Shown here: in pieces, positions 42,021 through 54,393 of the stretch
Position numbering within the stretch: position 1 is the stretch's first letter
How the letters are laid out: every line of letters begins with the position of its first letter
NCBI GenBank assembly: GCA_023376005.1
Contig: CM042143.1
Span: forward strand, 88,943,140-89,007,139
Length of the DNA stretch: 64,000 bases
Direction: 5' to 3'
Source: Doryteuthis pealeii
Taxonomy: Eukaryota; Mollusca; Cephalopoda; Myopsida; Loliginidae
Notes under the pieces: model-generated
Databases searched by the model: none
The model's input: the letters and a program-made list of their open reading frames with translations, nothing else
What the model was told of the DNA's origin: nothing
Program-made: the position numbers and the translations under genes

Positions 42021-42450
42021 ACTTTTTCTTTAAGTTCCATTGGATGTTGTCTTTTGTAGTTTTGTCTCCATTCAAATTAAGAAACCTCTCCCCCCCTTTT
42101 CATACCCCCCCTTTTTTTTTCATTGTTGTAACACTATATTCATAATTGTAAAAACGTCATGCATGACTGATTTAACCTCCAATGTTCATATAACATGTGT
42201 TTCATAAAAAGAATGTAAATTAATATAATACACATGATGAACTACCACAAGTGAGTCTTTTTTTTATTTAATATCGATATTTATTAAGTTGAGTGTAGTA
42301 TGTCACTACAAGGTCGAATAGGGGAAAATAGGTGTAGAAAGATTATACATAGCAGGTTTTTCAAAGTAGGGTGGGCTTCCCTGCACTTAAAATAAGCTTT
42401 TTAAATTTTTAAATATTTAATACTACAATTGGTGAAAGAGATATAGAGTC
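42020..42450. other. Unassigned stretch
   Basis: AT-rich; nothing recognised. Confidence 0.4.
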
Positions 42451-42504
42451 AGAATGTGCTAAATAGACATGACTTGTTTGTCTTTTATTCATTGTATATT
42501 TCTT

Positions 42505-42960
42505 TTTTTTATTATTTGGATTATTTAGACTATTGTCCTCATCTTTATTGTTATCTGTACAATGTTTCGGCCAATGTACCTCCAACCTTCTTCAGGTATT
42601 TCTTGTCAGACTCAGGAACCTTCTTTTCGAACTTGGGAACCTTCTTTTCGAACATGGATCCTTCTTTTCGAACTCAGGAACCTTCACAAAACTTTAAACC
42701 CAACCATTTATTCAATGCACGGGGGTATACTGGTCTCATTCCACTACTAGTGTTGAAATGTGTTAATAATTATTCTATGTTACTGTCGCCCTTGACCAAA
42801 ATTGAACCTGTAGTCAAGAGATAACTGTCACTTAGAACTGTATTAACTCAATGCCTATATCCACTATGCCATATGTCCAATTGGATATATTTACTTTTTA
42901 ATTGGATATAGATGAGAACAATAGTCCGAATAATACAAATTATCAAGCCTCATCTCAAAA
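42505..42960. mobile_element. Penelope-like P1 with inverted ends
   Basis: Left 'tattgtcctcatctttattg', 'ccttcttcaggtatttcttg' and the 'aaccttcttttcgaac' repeat; right arm reversed at 42905-42960 ('gatgagaacaatagtccgaat', 'atcaagcctcatctcaaa'). Confidence 0.6.
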
Positions 42961-43034
42961 ATTGAGAGAAATAGTTTCTTTTTTTTTGTCTGACACGTTA
43001 ATATATGCCATTCAATTTCCATTACTTCCAGGTC

Positions 43035-43300
43035 CATTCTGACATGGAGTGGCAGTTCGTTTGGTTTGGTCTGGTTTGTTTTATGGCACATCAACCTCAG
43101 TAGGTCATTTAATGCCAATAAAGTTTTGAAATAAATTCATTCTTAATGGAGACTCAAATTTTTTTTATAAATACATTTTTCTATTTAACCTATAGATGAG
43201 ACCCTAACAGATACAACCACTCCGTGTCAGAGAGGACCAGGGAGCAATGGTAATGAAGGGGTGCTCCACATTTCCCAAACCTCCAAAACTGGACCCTAGA
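43035..43300 (-). mobile_element. R1b fragment
   Basis: (GGTTT)n lead, 'atggcacatcaacctcagtag', ending 'cccaaacctccaaaactgg'. Confidence 0.75.
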
Positions 43301-43659
43301 TGGATGGGACAAATACTTTATGGTGAACTCGCAGAAGGCACTCGAAGGCAGGAGGTTTCCAAAGGTGGTTCAAAGACCATATGAGAATGAGTCTGAATAA
43401 ATGTACCATTACACCTTCAAGCCTGAAAGATCTGGCCTCCAGCAGACAGGGTTGGTGAGACACATGCCACACAGGAGCTGAGCGGCCCAATATCAAGATC
43501 AATAGGGCTGCTGAACAGCAATATTTTCATCAACAAGCACCATAGAATGCAAATGCAAATTTCCCTTGCAAAGTCTTTGACTGTATCTGCAGGTTCAGAA
43601 TTGGACTAATTAACCACCAGAGGGTCCACAACTGATGAATGACATGGAGTGACATCATC

Positions 43660-44275
43660 GTCATCTGCGACTGACTTCTAAAATGAAAGGATGTCATGAA
43701 TAAAGAAATTGATGAAAACTTCAAGGTCTTATATACAGATCTGAAGAACCAGATAAAAAGATTTATCAAGCAAAAATGGCAACAATGTGGGAATAGTAGT
43801 ACACCTAACAAATTATTATCAATTAAGCCAACAGAAAGAGAATGGAAGCCAGGATATAGAAAATCCTGAGAGGAAAAAGGAATACTGGCTTGGTTGTGCA
43901 TTGGCCATACAAGACTTTTTTATGCTCAAGCCGGAGGATCAACCACAATGCGGGACATGTCAAAAACCCTTCACTGTCAAACATTTCTTCATGGAGTGTG
44001 GAGTTTTCGCTCCAATCAGAAATAAATTTTTCAACACAAATGATATGAGGTATCTGTTTGAAAATACTATCATCTACAGTGGATGACATTTTATCCTTCT
44101 TCAGAGAAATATAAATATATTGAATATTATGAATCAAATATAAAATACATCCATGAAATACATCTAAAAAATTACACCTGTAAGGCAAACTTGAGTACCA
44201 ACTTTTATCTCACACTTTAACAATTTTTGGCATTAAATAACCCACAGGGTTATTATAACATTAAACAAACAATTA
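43660..44275 (+). pseudogene. LINE 3' end: RNase H tail and Cys-rich C-terminus
   Basis: Frames covering 43787-44086 read 'ALAIQDFFMLKPEDQPQCGTC', 'KPFTVKHFFMECG' and 'RNKFF', the conserved end of I/Nimb/CR1-type LINE ORF2 (C-x2-C...H-x4-C zinc knuckle after RNase H). A frameshift near 44075 moves the last segment 'VDDILSFF' out of frame; an earlier in-frame stop lies near 43870. The 3' UTR ends 'ggcattaaataacccac' (44229), the same tail as R1. About 200 codons of a protein usually over 900 long. Confidence 0.78.
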
Positions 44276-44279
44276 TTTA

Positions 44280-45120
44280 TACCAATTTGAAGATATTAAG
44301 AAGCTGAAACATTGAAACTTTTATCAAAATGACTTGTTTTGGCATTCAATGATCTGAAAAGGGTTGATATAAAACAAATAAACCAAACCAAACCAATTAG
44401 TATTTTCTTTCATATTTCTATAATTTTAGTTGCTTTTGTATTAGTATGACAGCGATATCACCTAGCATATGTGTCATTAAATGCAGCAGCTGTGTGGTAT
44501 AATGACCTGGAAATGACCCTTATGTTGTTGGGTACAGAATAGAGAACTGCAGGTGTCAGCAAAAAAAAAAGAGAAAAAAACATTTGCAGAGGAATGTAAA
44601 GAAAATGTCCTGTAATGGGGGGGGGGGGCAAAGTTTAGGTACAGGACATGTATGTCGAAAAGGGAGGCTCCCTTAATGAAAAATTCTGATATTGTATGGG
44701 GCTAAGGTTATGTTTGTTGGTGCTGGTATCTTAACCCCAATAAAAGCTGGGTTCTGTGTTCTTCTGGGCTGGTCATCTGAAATGGAACTTAGGAACGAAA
44801 GAAACGAAAAGGAAAGAGACAAAAACAAGAGGTGGCTTTATGACTTAGGCTTTACTGACCAGGTCATAGAAGCCTGTAGCGAGGAAAATCTCCCTGGCTA
44901 ACAGGACCAACTGGACCCAATTATGGCCTCAGTCTGAATGGCCGAGGTATTATTTTGGGGGGGGGGAGTCAGTCCTTTTTGTCAGACATGCGCAAATGGT
45001 GTTCTTCCGGTCAAGGCCCCATGGGAGTTTGTTCTTTTTATTTTATTTTTTATTTTGTATATTTTTAATCCCCACAATTGTGAAACGTACCTGCTACCTT
45101 TTACTTAGCTTAACATTTAT
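44280..45120. other. Unassigned stretch
   Basis: ORF 44692-44901 ('VMFVGAGILTPIKAGF', Arg/Lys-rich end) matches nothing I recognise. G-runs occur at 44618 and 44956. The last 45 bp shade into AT-rich H2 flank. Confidence 0.3.
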
Positions 45121-45127
45121 TAATACA

Positions 45128-45741
45128 CTAGCAAATATATGCACCCTCCGGGTGCAATATTTAAGTTTTAATGTAATAAAATATTGTATTAAATTAGAAA
45201 GGCTAATGAAACTAAATAAGAATACAGATAAAAGATTTGAACAGAGGGGTATAATCGGAAAAATGAACAACTGAAACTTACTCTTCCATCACTTCCGTCT
45301 TTCATTGTTAATTTTCTAATTTAAGTATTTAGTTATAAGAGGAAGTAAAGAATAAAATGACAGTTATTTTTATTGTTAATGGATTTCATTTAAGATTATT
45401 GAAGAGATTTTTGCTATATTCATTAAAATAAAACCAAACATTAGAAATAATAATACTAAGCACATTTTATTAAATTCGATTTTTTAATATTAATATGCAA
45501 ATTAGCTTTACGTTCACACTGTAAACCGTATTTTGTTGTATATATAAAATAATTGCATGTTATCAGTACGTAGACATAGTTAACAGTATTAATAATGTAA
45601 ACAATTTTATTAATAATTGAGATTTAGATAAAAAATAAAATCATGGAGAATGTGACGTAAATAACTAAGGGAATTATGACTTGAGTAGAAATATAGTTTC
45701 GGTTACAGACAGAAAAACACACAATCTCCATTATAATAAGA
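45128..45741 (-). mobile_element. Helitron H2, complete non-autonomous copy
   Basis: On the minus strand: A|TC(TTATTATAATGG) at 45741, ending with hairpin GCACCC-GGA-GGGTGC, 8 bp, CTAG (45131-45128)|T. These are the three hallmarks of Helitrons: TC start, hairpin + CTRR end, and A/T insertion without duplication. 614 bp, no Rep/helicase. Confidence 0.85.
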
Positions 45742-45744
45742 TGT

Positions 45745-46330
45745 AGATATAATATAAATAATTCATTTATATATCTAGATAATAAATTAAAATAATTTAT
45801 AATAAACTATTTCAATTTTTTAAATGCATGTCATGATGTCATTGTTTTTAACTTTAACTTTTAACTCAACTAATCAAGTCATTTATAATTATAGATATAC
45901 AGCTCATTTAACTGTGGCATATGGAAATCTAATTGATTGTAATAGATCTATAAGAATAATAATTGATTAGAATAATTTTATTCATTTTTTATTGTCAAAA
46001 AGAACTACAATGGTTGAATTACAAAAATTAATAGTACCATATATTCACTTGGTTACCTCATTTCAGGAATGAAGCCACCACCTTTAGAGGTACCAGGTAC
46101 TTTTTACAATATCTCAATTTCTTTTTTAAGGGGATCCACCCTTTTTGGCATACATGTCCAGTACCTAAACTTTAACCCTCCCTACCTGGACCCAGAAAGT
46201 GATAGGAATATAGTACCACATGACATGGATGGAGAGAAGACACAGACTTGGCAGATAATGAAGATGACAGGCTCGTGTCACTCAGAAAGTGGGAACTCAG
46301 GGTAGAGTATGTTCTACTCAGGCTGGTTGA
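45745..46330. other. Unassigned AT-rich stretch
   Basis: Nothing recognised. ORF 46069-46305 has no domain. Confidence 0.4.
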
Positions 46331-46775
46331 TTGGTTCAATGGCATATCCCAATGGGTTACTAGCCCCAATATGATTGTCCCAACCCTATTGCCCTTATGG
46401 CAATCCCCAACCCTTTTTATCATACATGTGCTAGAAGGTGGTAGCTGAGGGTCTTTAGTGTCCTGGGTATGACATTAAACTCTATCTGATGGTGAAGTTC
46501 CAATTCTGGAGCTCTGGGGAGTGTGGAGTATCCCTTTGTTGCCATTAATCCTAGGTCAACCCTGACCTTGAGTGGTAGTACCTGTTAGGGTCCTTTCTAT
46601 GGGTTAAATAGAAAAAAATGAGTTTAAAAAATGTGTTTAGAATAAATTGACTTAAAAAAAAATTTGACAAAAATTGAGTACTCATCAAGAATGTCTTCAG
46701 CATAAAATAACTCAACAAGGGTTGACGTGCCGTAAAACCAACCAACCAACCAACCAACCAACCAACCAACCCAAT
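46330..46775 (+). mobile_element. R1b retroposon
   Basis: 'attgtcccaaccctattgccc' to 'acaagggttgacgtgccgt' and (AACC)8 tail. Confidence 0.8.
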
Positions 46776-46814
46776 GTGATATTTAATGCCAAATCTTATG
46801 TTTTTTTTTATAAA

Positions 46815-46955
46815 TGATTCATTAAGGAAATCATTTTCATTAACTTCATATTTATTAATAAATTGGTAGAAATAATTTTCATTAACTTCATGTATATTAA
46901 TAAATTGGTAGAAATAATTTTCATTAACTTCATGTGTATTAATACATTAATATAT
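46815..46955. repeat. About 42-bp tandem repeat, three copies
   Basis: 'attttcattaacttcatgt' with 'attaataaattggtagaaat' repeated at 46831, 46875 and 46917. Confidence 0.85.
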
Positions 46956-47302
46956 ATTAACTGACCCTCAACCAGTGCTTTCTAGCGCCCTATATGATAA
47001 AAAGGGGAGATGTTTGCCATAAGAGCAATTCTGAAGAATACTTTATTCTTGTCTCACTGTTAGATAAATTGCAAAAAATAATAAACAAAATAAAAAGATG
47101 AAAGTTAATACTAGTTAAAATTAATAAACTAGCAAATTTGCCACACATAGCTTTGATTTATAACAGGCTCTGCAGGTGTCTTGGTTGCTTAGCAACAGGC
47201 TCACTATGCTCACACACTTGGCTGCTTTGTAACAGGCTCACTGCACTTGCAACCTCATTATACACTATTTGTAATATCATCATATAATCTCACAGACATG
47301 GA

Positions 47303-47592
47303 AGTGCATGGTGTAATGGTTAGAGCAGTAAGAAATAGACTCATCGACCAGAGTTCAAATCCTGGATGAGACTGTTTGCATTTCACATAGCGCTAATACC
47401 TTTCAGAAAGGTATGAATCCAATACTCTATCTCCAGCTATGGGTAAATAGTAGGGCAGACTGGTCTCTTTAACTTTGGCTAGGTAACCAGTCTAGGAGAA
47501 GGAAAACTTTGAATTCAAACCTGTTAAACTCTGCTTAAGAAATTGACCTTGTGTCCCATCCTGCTCATGTAGAGGGTTGGTAAATATACATA
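47303..47592 (+). mobile_element. S1 SINE, full length
   Basis: 'GCATGGTGTAATGGTTAGAGC', 'GAGTTCAAATCCTGG' (intact boxes), body and TA-rich tail, followed by (TA)/(CA) tracts to 47690. Confidence 0.85.
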
Positions 47593-47609
47593 CATACATA
47601 CATACATGC

Positions 47610-47640
<31 letters not shown>

Positions 47641-47651
47641 CACACACACAC

Positions 47652-47689
<38 letters not shown>

Positions 47690-47959
47690 CTCATAGATAT
47701 TGTCTTCTCACAAAATGTAGAAAGACATGCTAGGTATTATCTTTAGCCTAAAAAGGTTAGTTTAAAAAAATATTTTCTATATTCAATCCATATAAAACAA
47801 CAAGAAGTGGCTACCCGGTATTGCCTGGGAAGAGGGGGGTATAATAAAAAGTTAGTCTTGCAGATCCATTGATTTTTTGGTTTACATAATTGATTTATGG
47901 TTTAATCGCGAACGCAACCAATGACTTTCCCTTCTTTTAATGACATAATACATATTACC

Positions 47960-48110
47960 TATTATAATACACGTGTTTCTAAATCTTCCATCCATTATCA
48001 TCCTGTAACACCCTCTGGTTAAAAATAAGACCATCCAAATCGTCCAAGATACAATGCAAAAATGTAAATCCAGATTATCTGGTGTTTGTTAATCACAGAT
48101 TTCTTATTTG
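47960..48110 (+). mobile_element. Helitron H1 5' fragment
   Basis: 'ccctctggttaaaaataagac' and 'agattatctggtgtt'. Confidence 0.65.
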
Positions 48111-48239
48111 TTCCATTCTATTTTACCCAATTGTAAAAATGAAACATTCCAAATGATCTTGCATTGCTTAAATTCCCAATGTAAAATTAAAATGAATTAA
48201 AAAAAAAAAGAAGTTACATGTTTGTTTTATTTGTAATAC

Positions 48240-48330
48240 TGATATTGTGAATTACGGAAGTGTTTTGGTAATTTTGATCTTATGTCGTCCAGGTCCCCTG
48301 CCTTAATGATATCCAGGGAAGAAATTGTGT
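48240..48330 (+). repeat. Fragment of foldback F3 arm
   Basis: 'ggtaattttgatcttatgtcg' and 'cctgccttaatg' match the arm at 55440-55500. Confidence 0.5.
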
Positions 48331-48589
48331 TGCCCTTGAAAATTATAAAATCTTTCCCATGAGTATTAGTTTGAAAGTGAATGTAATAGTGATGTAATGA
48401 ATATGCATATACCTGGGTTCCCCCTCACAGTAATATGATTGGCTGATGTCAGCTATAAATACTGAACAATGTAGAGGTACAATTGCCTACTACTATTACT
48501 ACGCCTACTACTATGAGGTCACACCAGATTACTATTTACCTGCTCACATATGCCACACTACTACTTCTACTAATATATCCCTTACTCGG

Positions 48590-48690
48590 ATATATCAAAT
48601 AGCATGACTGAAGTTCAAATTTGTTTACTACGATGTTGCAGTCCAGCACTTTAGCCGCAATGCAATGGGGACTCCCGCCCCACACAGAGT
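48590..48690 (-). mobile_element. S4 tRNA-like fragment
   Basis: Reversed head 'gcggctaaagtgctggactg' and 'ttgaacttcagtcatgct', as at 39668. Flanking sequence 48700-49285 is unassigned. Confidence 0.45.
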
Positions 48691-49284
48691 TAGGGAAAAT
48701 AAATAAAAGATACATATAAATAATCAAAATTCTAAGAAGAGGTTAGCTCATTTTGGCAGTAACTTAGCAACAGTAGACAGACTTAAACCAATATGGGAAA
48801 TTCTAGAGAAAGACTTTGTTTTTTTTGGGGGGGGTAGGGGTTCTTAGATACTGGTATGTAGCCAGAGTAGTTGGTGTTCAATCAGGTTGAAATTTATTGC
48901 TCTTTGTCCAAAATCCCATAAAAAAAGTCTCTGATAGATTTTAGATATAAATAGTCAAATATGATTTTGTCATGGGACATCAGACATTCAACAAACTTTT
49001 ACTTTTATCATTGCCAAATTCCCTGCCCCATTGCCCTTCCGTTGCCATAACAACCAACATCAAACCTCAATTGTACTCAAGAAAGAATAAACCCAATCAT
49101 CCAATTCTAAAAAGGTCTTTTCTCTTTCTTTTCTCTTTCATTTAAGATTCATTTCTCCAACAGATAGCCATTGAAAAAGGAAAGAAAAAAAAAACATCTC
49201 CACAACCTGCGAGAGAGGTTTTTAAAATGTTAACAGTTTGATGTTTGTTGATCATAACCATGAGGTACTCTCCTCTTCTTTAAA

Positions 49285-49560
49285 TCTTAATGGAGATTCA
49301 GTGTCTGTCAAAATCATTAATACATAGAATAAATCTTATTTATTAATGTTGTCTCTATAAAAATCTGAGTTAGATTTGCCTCAAAACCGCCCATGTTATT
49401 AGTGCATTTAAAATCAATTCTATGAATGATTTTTATATAGAAACCAATTAAAATATTATTAAAATAAGTGTAATGTTTTTATATGCATTCTTAATTAAGA
49501 TATATTTCATTACATTAAAACTTAAATACTTATGTCTGGAGTGCACATATTCTTGCAAGT
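49285..49560 (+). mobile_element. Helitron H2, internally deleted
   Basis: A|TCTTAATGGAGATTCAG start, family body, and a decayed hairpin region near 49530. Confidence 0.65.
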
Positions 49561-50650
49561 ATATATATATATATATATGTATTTTCCCTATCGCAAATTT
49601 TAAACCTACGAACTATCAACTATTTGCATATTTGAATTATGTAATACATCTATAATAGATATCTATTAAGACATACCATTGATTCTCAACATTTCATGCA
49701 CTCACAATATGAAAGAAAAAAGAATTTTTTTATTTTTATTTTTTTAATTTTTTTATTTATTTTTAAAAAAAATTGAAATTAAATATATATATATATATAT
49801 ATGTAGTGATGGGATGATTGAGAAGGAAAAGAAGATAATAGAGAAATATAAAAAAAATTAATCACGATTAATTTAACAATATTGACATACTTATTAACTC
49901 CTTTACATGACATTATTTCTTTAAACCATGACACCATTTCTTTAAACAATAATACCCTCTTAGGATTACGGTCAGTCTAGAACTATTAATAAATATTTAA
50001 GGAAGAAGGAGGAAAAAAAAAAAATAAGAATAAATAATAACAGCAAAAGAATGAAAAAAAAATAGTTAAATAAAATATATAATTGAAGCAAAACATTATG
50101 CCTTTTGTAATTCAAATATTTGATTTATGATATTTAATCTATTTGAAGTTTGAGGGGAGAATGGTTTGTTTTATTTTTATTGTTTTGAATTTTGCATCAA
50201 TCCTAATATGTAATTATTATATGATATTTTAATATATAATTAATATAATATTTAATCTATTTAAGTTTAAAAGAAAAAGAGAAAAAAGTACTCGTAAAAG
50301 ATATTTTCTTAAAAAAAAAATAATAAAAAAGAATTATTTATTTTTTCTATCAATACTAATACATAATTTAAGATAATCTTTTATTTACTTATTTACTATA
50401 AAAAAATAATTTAAATTAGAGAACAAAGGGATAAAAAAGAAAAAAAAAAGAAAAAGAAGAGAAATAACACAAAAAAAAAAAGAAAGAGAGGGAGAAAGAA
50501 TAAGAAATGAAAGGTGAAAGCGAAACAAAAGCTAAGTATGTAAAAAAAAAAAATTTTTCTATTAACGGTTTTATTTATTTGTTCATTTTTGTTTTTGAAA
50601 TTATGACATGCTCACACGGTCGCAACACATCGCAACACATTGCAACATCT
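49560..50650. other. Very AT-rich unassigned stretch
   Basis: Long A/T homopolymer-like runs, poly-A/GA near 50430-50530. No coding or repeat family identified. Confidence 0.45.
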
Positions 50651-50940
50651 TACCGGATGTCAGCCTTGTTCTCAACAAACTTTTAAGAAAGAAAAAAAGA
50701 AAGAGAGAAATAAGAAATTACAGTTATTTGCCCATTCATAAAGGAGGAGAAGAAGAAAGAGAGGAAAAAAGGAGAGGAAAAGGAAATAAGAAGAGAAATT
50801 ATAACCACACAATAAAAAAAAAAACATAAGCACGTCATTTCTGAAAAAATCTCTGATGATAAAGCTTTGCTTTGAAATCGATTAGACATATAAAACATCT
50901 TTTTGTCTTTATTTTTTACGCATTGTATTGCCTTCGAATT
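50650..50940 (+). mobile_element. Penelope-like terminus, single-arm relative of the 2777 palindrome
   Basis: Purine-rich block then 'tttctgaaaaaatctctgatg' and 'aaaacatctttttgtctttat' as in the palindrome's right arm. Contains a hammerhead (50850-50886). Confidence 0.6.
50850..50886 (+). ncRNA. Hammerhead-like ribozyme
   Basis: Stem I TCT/AGA, core CTGATGA 50853-50859, extra T, stem II AAAGC/GCTTT with TTT loop, GAAA 50874-50877, palindromic stem III ATCGAT, H17 = T50883. The compensated stem II relative to 3064 (AAAG/CTTT) supports a structural role. Confidence 0.75.
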
Positions 50941-50979
50941 TTATTATTTTATAATATATTTATATATATATATATATAT

Positions 50980-51150
50980 ACCAACCCCTCCACACAAGCA
51001 GGATGTGACACAAGGTCAATTTCTTAAGTGGAGTTTAACAGGTTTAAATTCAGAGTTTTCTTTCTCCTAGGCTAGTTACCTAGCCAAGGTTAGAGCCCAG
51101 TCTGCCCTACTATTTATCCATACCTGGAGGGAGAATAGTTATATTCTTGC
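50980..51150 (-). mobile_element. S1 SINE fragment
   Basis: 3' end and body of S1, preceded by a (TA)n tail. Confidence 0.7.
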
Positions 51151-51159
51151 TAGCGTGTT

Positions 51160-51315
51160 TAGTTATTTTTTTTCTTTTTATCTGGTTTCCTTTTCCTTTC
51201 TTTCTTTCTTTCTTTCTTCTTAACCAGTATTTTTTTTCACACCTTTTTTAATTCCCCCTCTTCCTCCTCCTCCCACTCCTCCCACTCCTCCTCCTTCCTC
51301 CTCCTCCATTCACCC
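51160..51315. repeat. Polypyrimidine (TTTC/CCT)n
   Basis: TTTC runs then (CCT)n. Confidence 0.85.
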
Positions 51316-52460
51316 TTTTCTAATTTAAAGTGTCAGGAAGTGTAATGAGCCCAGTTCATCTTATCATCTTAATACTTATATCAAACACATTCCTGGGATG
51401 CCTTGACTTTTCTGACAACTAGTCAACAATTCAAATCCGGACTATTAGCAACAGATTCACCTGAGTATATAAAAAAAAGTATATAAAAGTTAATATTAGT
51501 CAAAGTCAACCTACATTCAACATTCAAAAATTCATTTTGTGGCTGGCATGAGTGACCAAGAAAATAGAATGGAAATTAAAATTGCAACATTTTGAATATG
51601 CGTTTAAATTTTTACTCAAGATTAAATGTCCAGTTGATAGATCCAGATTACATTAAAGGATCACATGTCCGGATCGGCTACTTGGCTGGATCGGGTCGTC
51701 TCTTCTCGGTATGGATCTGGGCTGATTCTCCGTTCTTCTGGTCTGCTCCCTTTGGGACTTCTTCATCTGCGTTATATATAGCCACTTACTTCTTTTCACC
51801 ATTTTATCACATTGGGATTACGGCAAAGGATCACATCACTGGATCACATTTCCGGATCACAGTGTTACGTACCCATTTCTTGTCGGGTACATAACAAGAC
51901 TTCTTATGTGATAGAGAGTGAGAGAGAGTGTGGACCAACATAGAGAGAGATAGACAGATAACTTACTTGCTTGGTTGTTCTTCTTCTAGTCGCCATGTTG
52001 GATCTTTACTTCTTCTTCTCTTTCCATTCCAGCCATGATTGTCTACTTCTAAGTTCTTGCTTTACTTGTTGCTTCTTTCTTTTCTAACAAAGGGCATCTT
52101 TTAAGTCATGTAATAACTAATCAACAAGACTTATAGCTTTGATCAAAGGTTTTATTTGAGCCCTTTTACTAACCCATTGCGCAGAGTGAGCCCAGTACAC
52201 AGTCACACATCTGTGTTGCATCACATTCTAGCTGGAACTGAAAACCTAACTAGTCAAATCATATGTCGTGCAAGATTCCCGCTTTTCCCAATGGTCTGTA
52301 TTTTTCCATGGAAACTGCCGTCTACGTTCTGATTTGAAAGCCCTATTCTATAGGTGCTTGTCAATAATCTATGCTGCCACATAGATTATGCAACAACTGT
52401 GGTGGATCATGTCTATGGAATTGATATTTCGGATCAGCAGTTGGAATAGCGTTATATATA
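51315..52460. other. Unassigned; possible LTR region
   Basis: Includes 'ggatcac' motifs spaced irregularly (51658, 51829, 51842, 51855), a 100-codon ORF without domain (51592-51894) and 'tgttacgtacccatttcttg' that could begin an LTR. Boundaries not established. Confidence 0.3.
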
Positions 52461-52464
52461 TATT

Positions 52465-52715
52465 TACCAAACCCCTCTGACAGAGCTTAACAGATTTGAA
52501 TTCAGAATTTTCCTTCTAGACTGGTTACCTATTCAAGGTTAAAGAGCCCAGTTTGTCCTACTATTTACCCATAGCTGGAGGGAGAGCAGTTGGATGCATA
52601 CCTTTTTCAAGAGTATTAGCGTCATGTGAAATAGGATCGTCCAAGATTCGAACTCTGGTCGACGAGTTCATTTCTGACGACTCTAACCATTAAACCATTC
52701 ACCTTTTCTATAGTC
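52465..52715 (-). mobile_element. S1 SINE
   Basis: Reversed body and head ('cgaactctggtcgacgagttc'). Confidence 0.7.
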
Positions 52716-52739
52716 TCTTACTTCTTTTCACCATCTCAT

Positions 52740-52960
52740 CACATTGTACATATCTTGTGCTAATGCCCATGGGACAAGCATGAATCCTTCTCTTCTCTCC
52801 CCAGCTATAGGTAAATAGTAGGGCAGACTGGGCTTCTTAGCCTTGGAAAGGCAACCAGTCTAGTAGAAGGAAAACACTGAATTCAAACAAGCTATAATCT
52901 GCTTAAAAATTGATCTTGTGTCGCATTCTGCTCATGGCAGAGGTGTTGGGTAAATACACA
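52740..52960 (+). mobile_element. S1 SINE 3' part
   Basis: 'taatgcccatgggacaagcat' to 'cattctgctcatggcagagg', then a (CA)n-rich tail. Confidence 0.7.
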
Positions 52961-53600
52961 CGCACACACAATATACACAGATGTGCATACATACATACAT
53001 ATATACATAGACCCAAATACACAGATGCCCTCACACACACACACACACACACACACAGACTCACACTCAGATGCAACCATACAAATACCTTGATACTGAG
53101 ATACCCACCCACATATATACACATGAACACAGACACACACACACACACAGAAATGCAATCATACAAATACCTTGATACTGAGACACCCACCCACATGTAC
53201 AGGTCGCTTCCCCCACCTCCTTTAAACACCTACCCACCAATGCTCACACACTTATAGATACACTTACAACTGAACACGCCCCCTGCCGCTATACAAATAT
53301 CACACAAATAAAAATTGACCTTGTGTCGCATCCTGCTCATGGCAGAGCTGTTTGGTAATTACACATGCACACACAATATACATGGATGTGCATACATACA
53401 TACATACAAACACAGACCCAGATACACATATGCCCTCCCACCCACACACATACATACATACAGATGCAACTGTACAAATGCCTCGGTACTGAGACACCCA
53501 CCCACATATAGAGTTCGCCTCCCCCACCTCCCCCAAACACTTACCCACAGATGCTCCTGCACTCACAGATACTTACAACCCCCCCTTACCTCGTTCTGCC
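52905..53600. repeat. Duplicated SINE tail plus (CA)n-rich minisatellite
   Basis: The S1 3' end with its 'tgtgcatacatacatacata'/'gagacacccacccacat' tail occurs at 52905-53215 and again at 53305-53530, about 400 bp apart. Thr/His- or Cys/Val-rich ORFs are artefacts. Confidence 0.8.
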
Positions 53601-53807
53601 CCCCCCCCCCAATATCCATACACTAAGAATAAAAGAGGACAAAGAGAAAAATGGTGAAAGAAGCCTGTGAATAAATTTATTGGAGTCTGAAATCAATTAT
53701 TTGTAGACAGTTGGATTGAATTATGAAACAAAATAATAACGATGAGACAGATGTGAACGGTGATCATGGTTCATTTCATAGAGTGCTTGTTATATCTATC
53801 TGCATTG

Positions 53808-54090
53808 GTGGTATGTAGTGTAATGGTTAGAGTCATAGGAAACGGACTCCTCGACCTGGGTTCAAGTCCTGGACGAAGCTACTTACACTTCACTTAGTTC
53901 TTGGGAAAGGTATGAATCCAACTACTCTCCCTCCAACTATTAATAAATATTAGGGCAGACTGGGCTCTTTAATCATGGGTAGGTAACCAGTCTAGGAGAA
54001 TGAAAACTTTGAAGTGAAACCTGTTAAACTCTGCTTAAGAAATTGACCTTGTGTCATATCCTGCTCATGCAGAGGATTTGGTATATATAT
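53808..54090 (+). mobile_element. S1 SINE, full length
   Basis: 'gtagtgtaatggttagagtc', 'gggttcaagtcctgg' boxes and 3' end with short TA tail. Confidence 0.8.
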
Positions 54091-54097
54091 GCTCCCA

Positions 54098-54358
54098 ATT
54101 TTGCTGGTAGAGCACTGTAGGGAAGAAATTAGTTGAACTTTGACCATTTAGCGTAAAGCATTTACTCGCCTGTTATTTACATACTGGAGTTCTCTGGTGA
54201 TTGTAAAAAACATACATCCTGAAGTAAGTATCAATTAAATGTTCGCCCCTGACTGACAGTCACTAACGGCCATAAGGGTAAGGAACTTGGTAGATGAAAA
54301 TTCTGTCGGGTTTCGCTCCCGGCTAGAGGAAGGTGTCAAAACACATGTCTGTGAATGA

Positions 54359-54362
<4 letters not shown>
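54098..54362 (+). mobile_element. SINE-hammerhead element, copy 4, ribozyme deleted
   Basis: Same body as 15245 and 63130 with 'GGGTTTCGCTCCCGG' box, but the segment holding CTGATGA is deleted: 'aggtgtcaaaacacatgtctg' joins directly to stem III/stem I remnants. (TA)n tail 54362-54392. Confidence 0.75.

Positions 54363-54393
<31 letters not shown>

Noticed and set aside
44692..44901. Small protein gene
   Set aside because: No recognisable domain, no supporting context, average-length random ORF.
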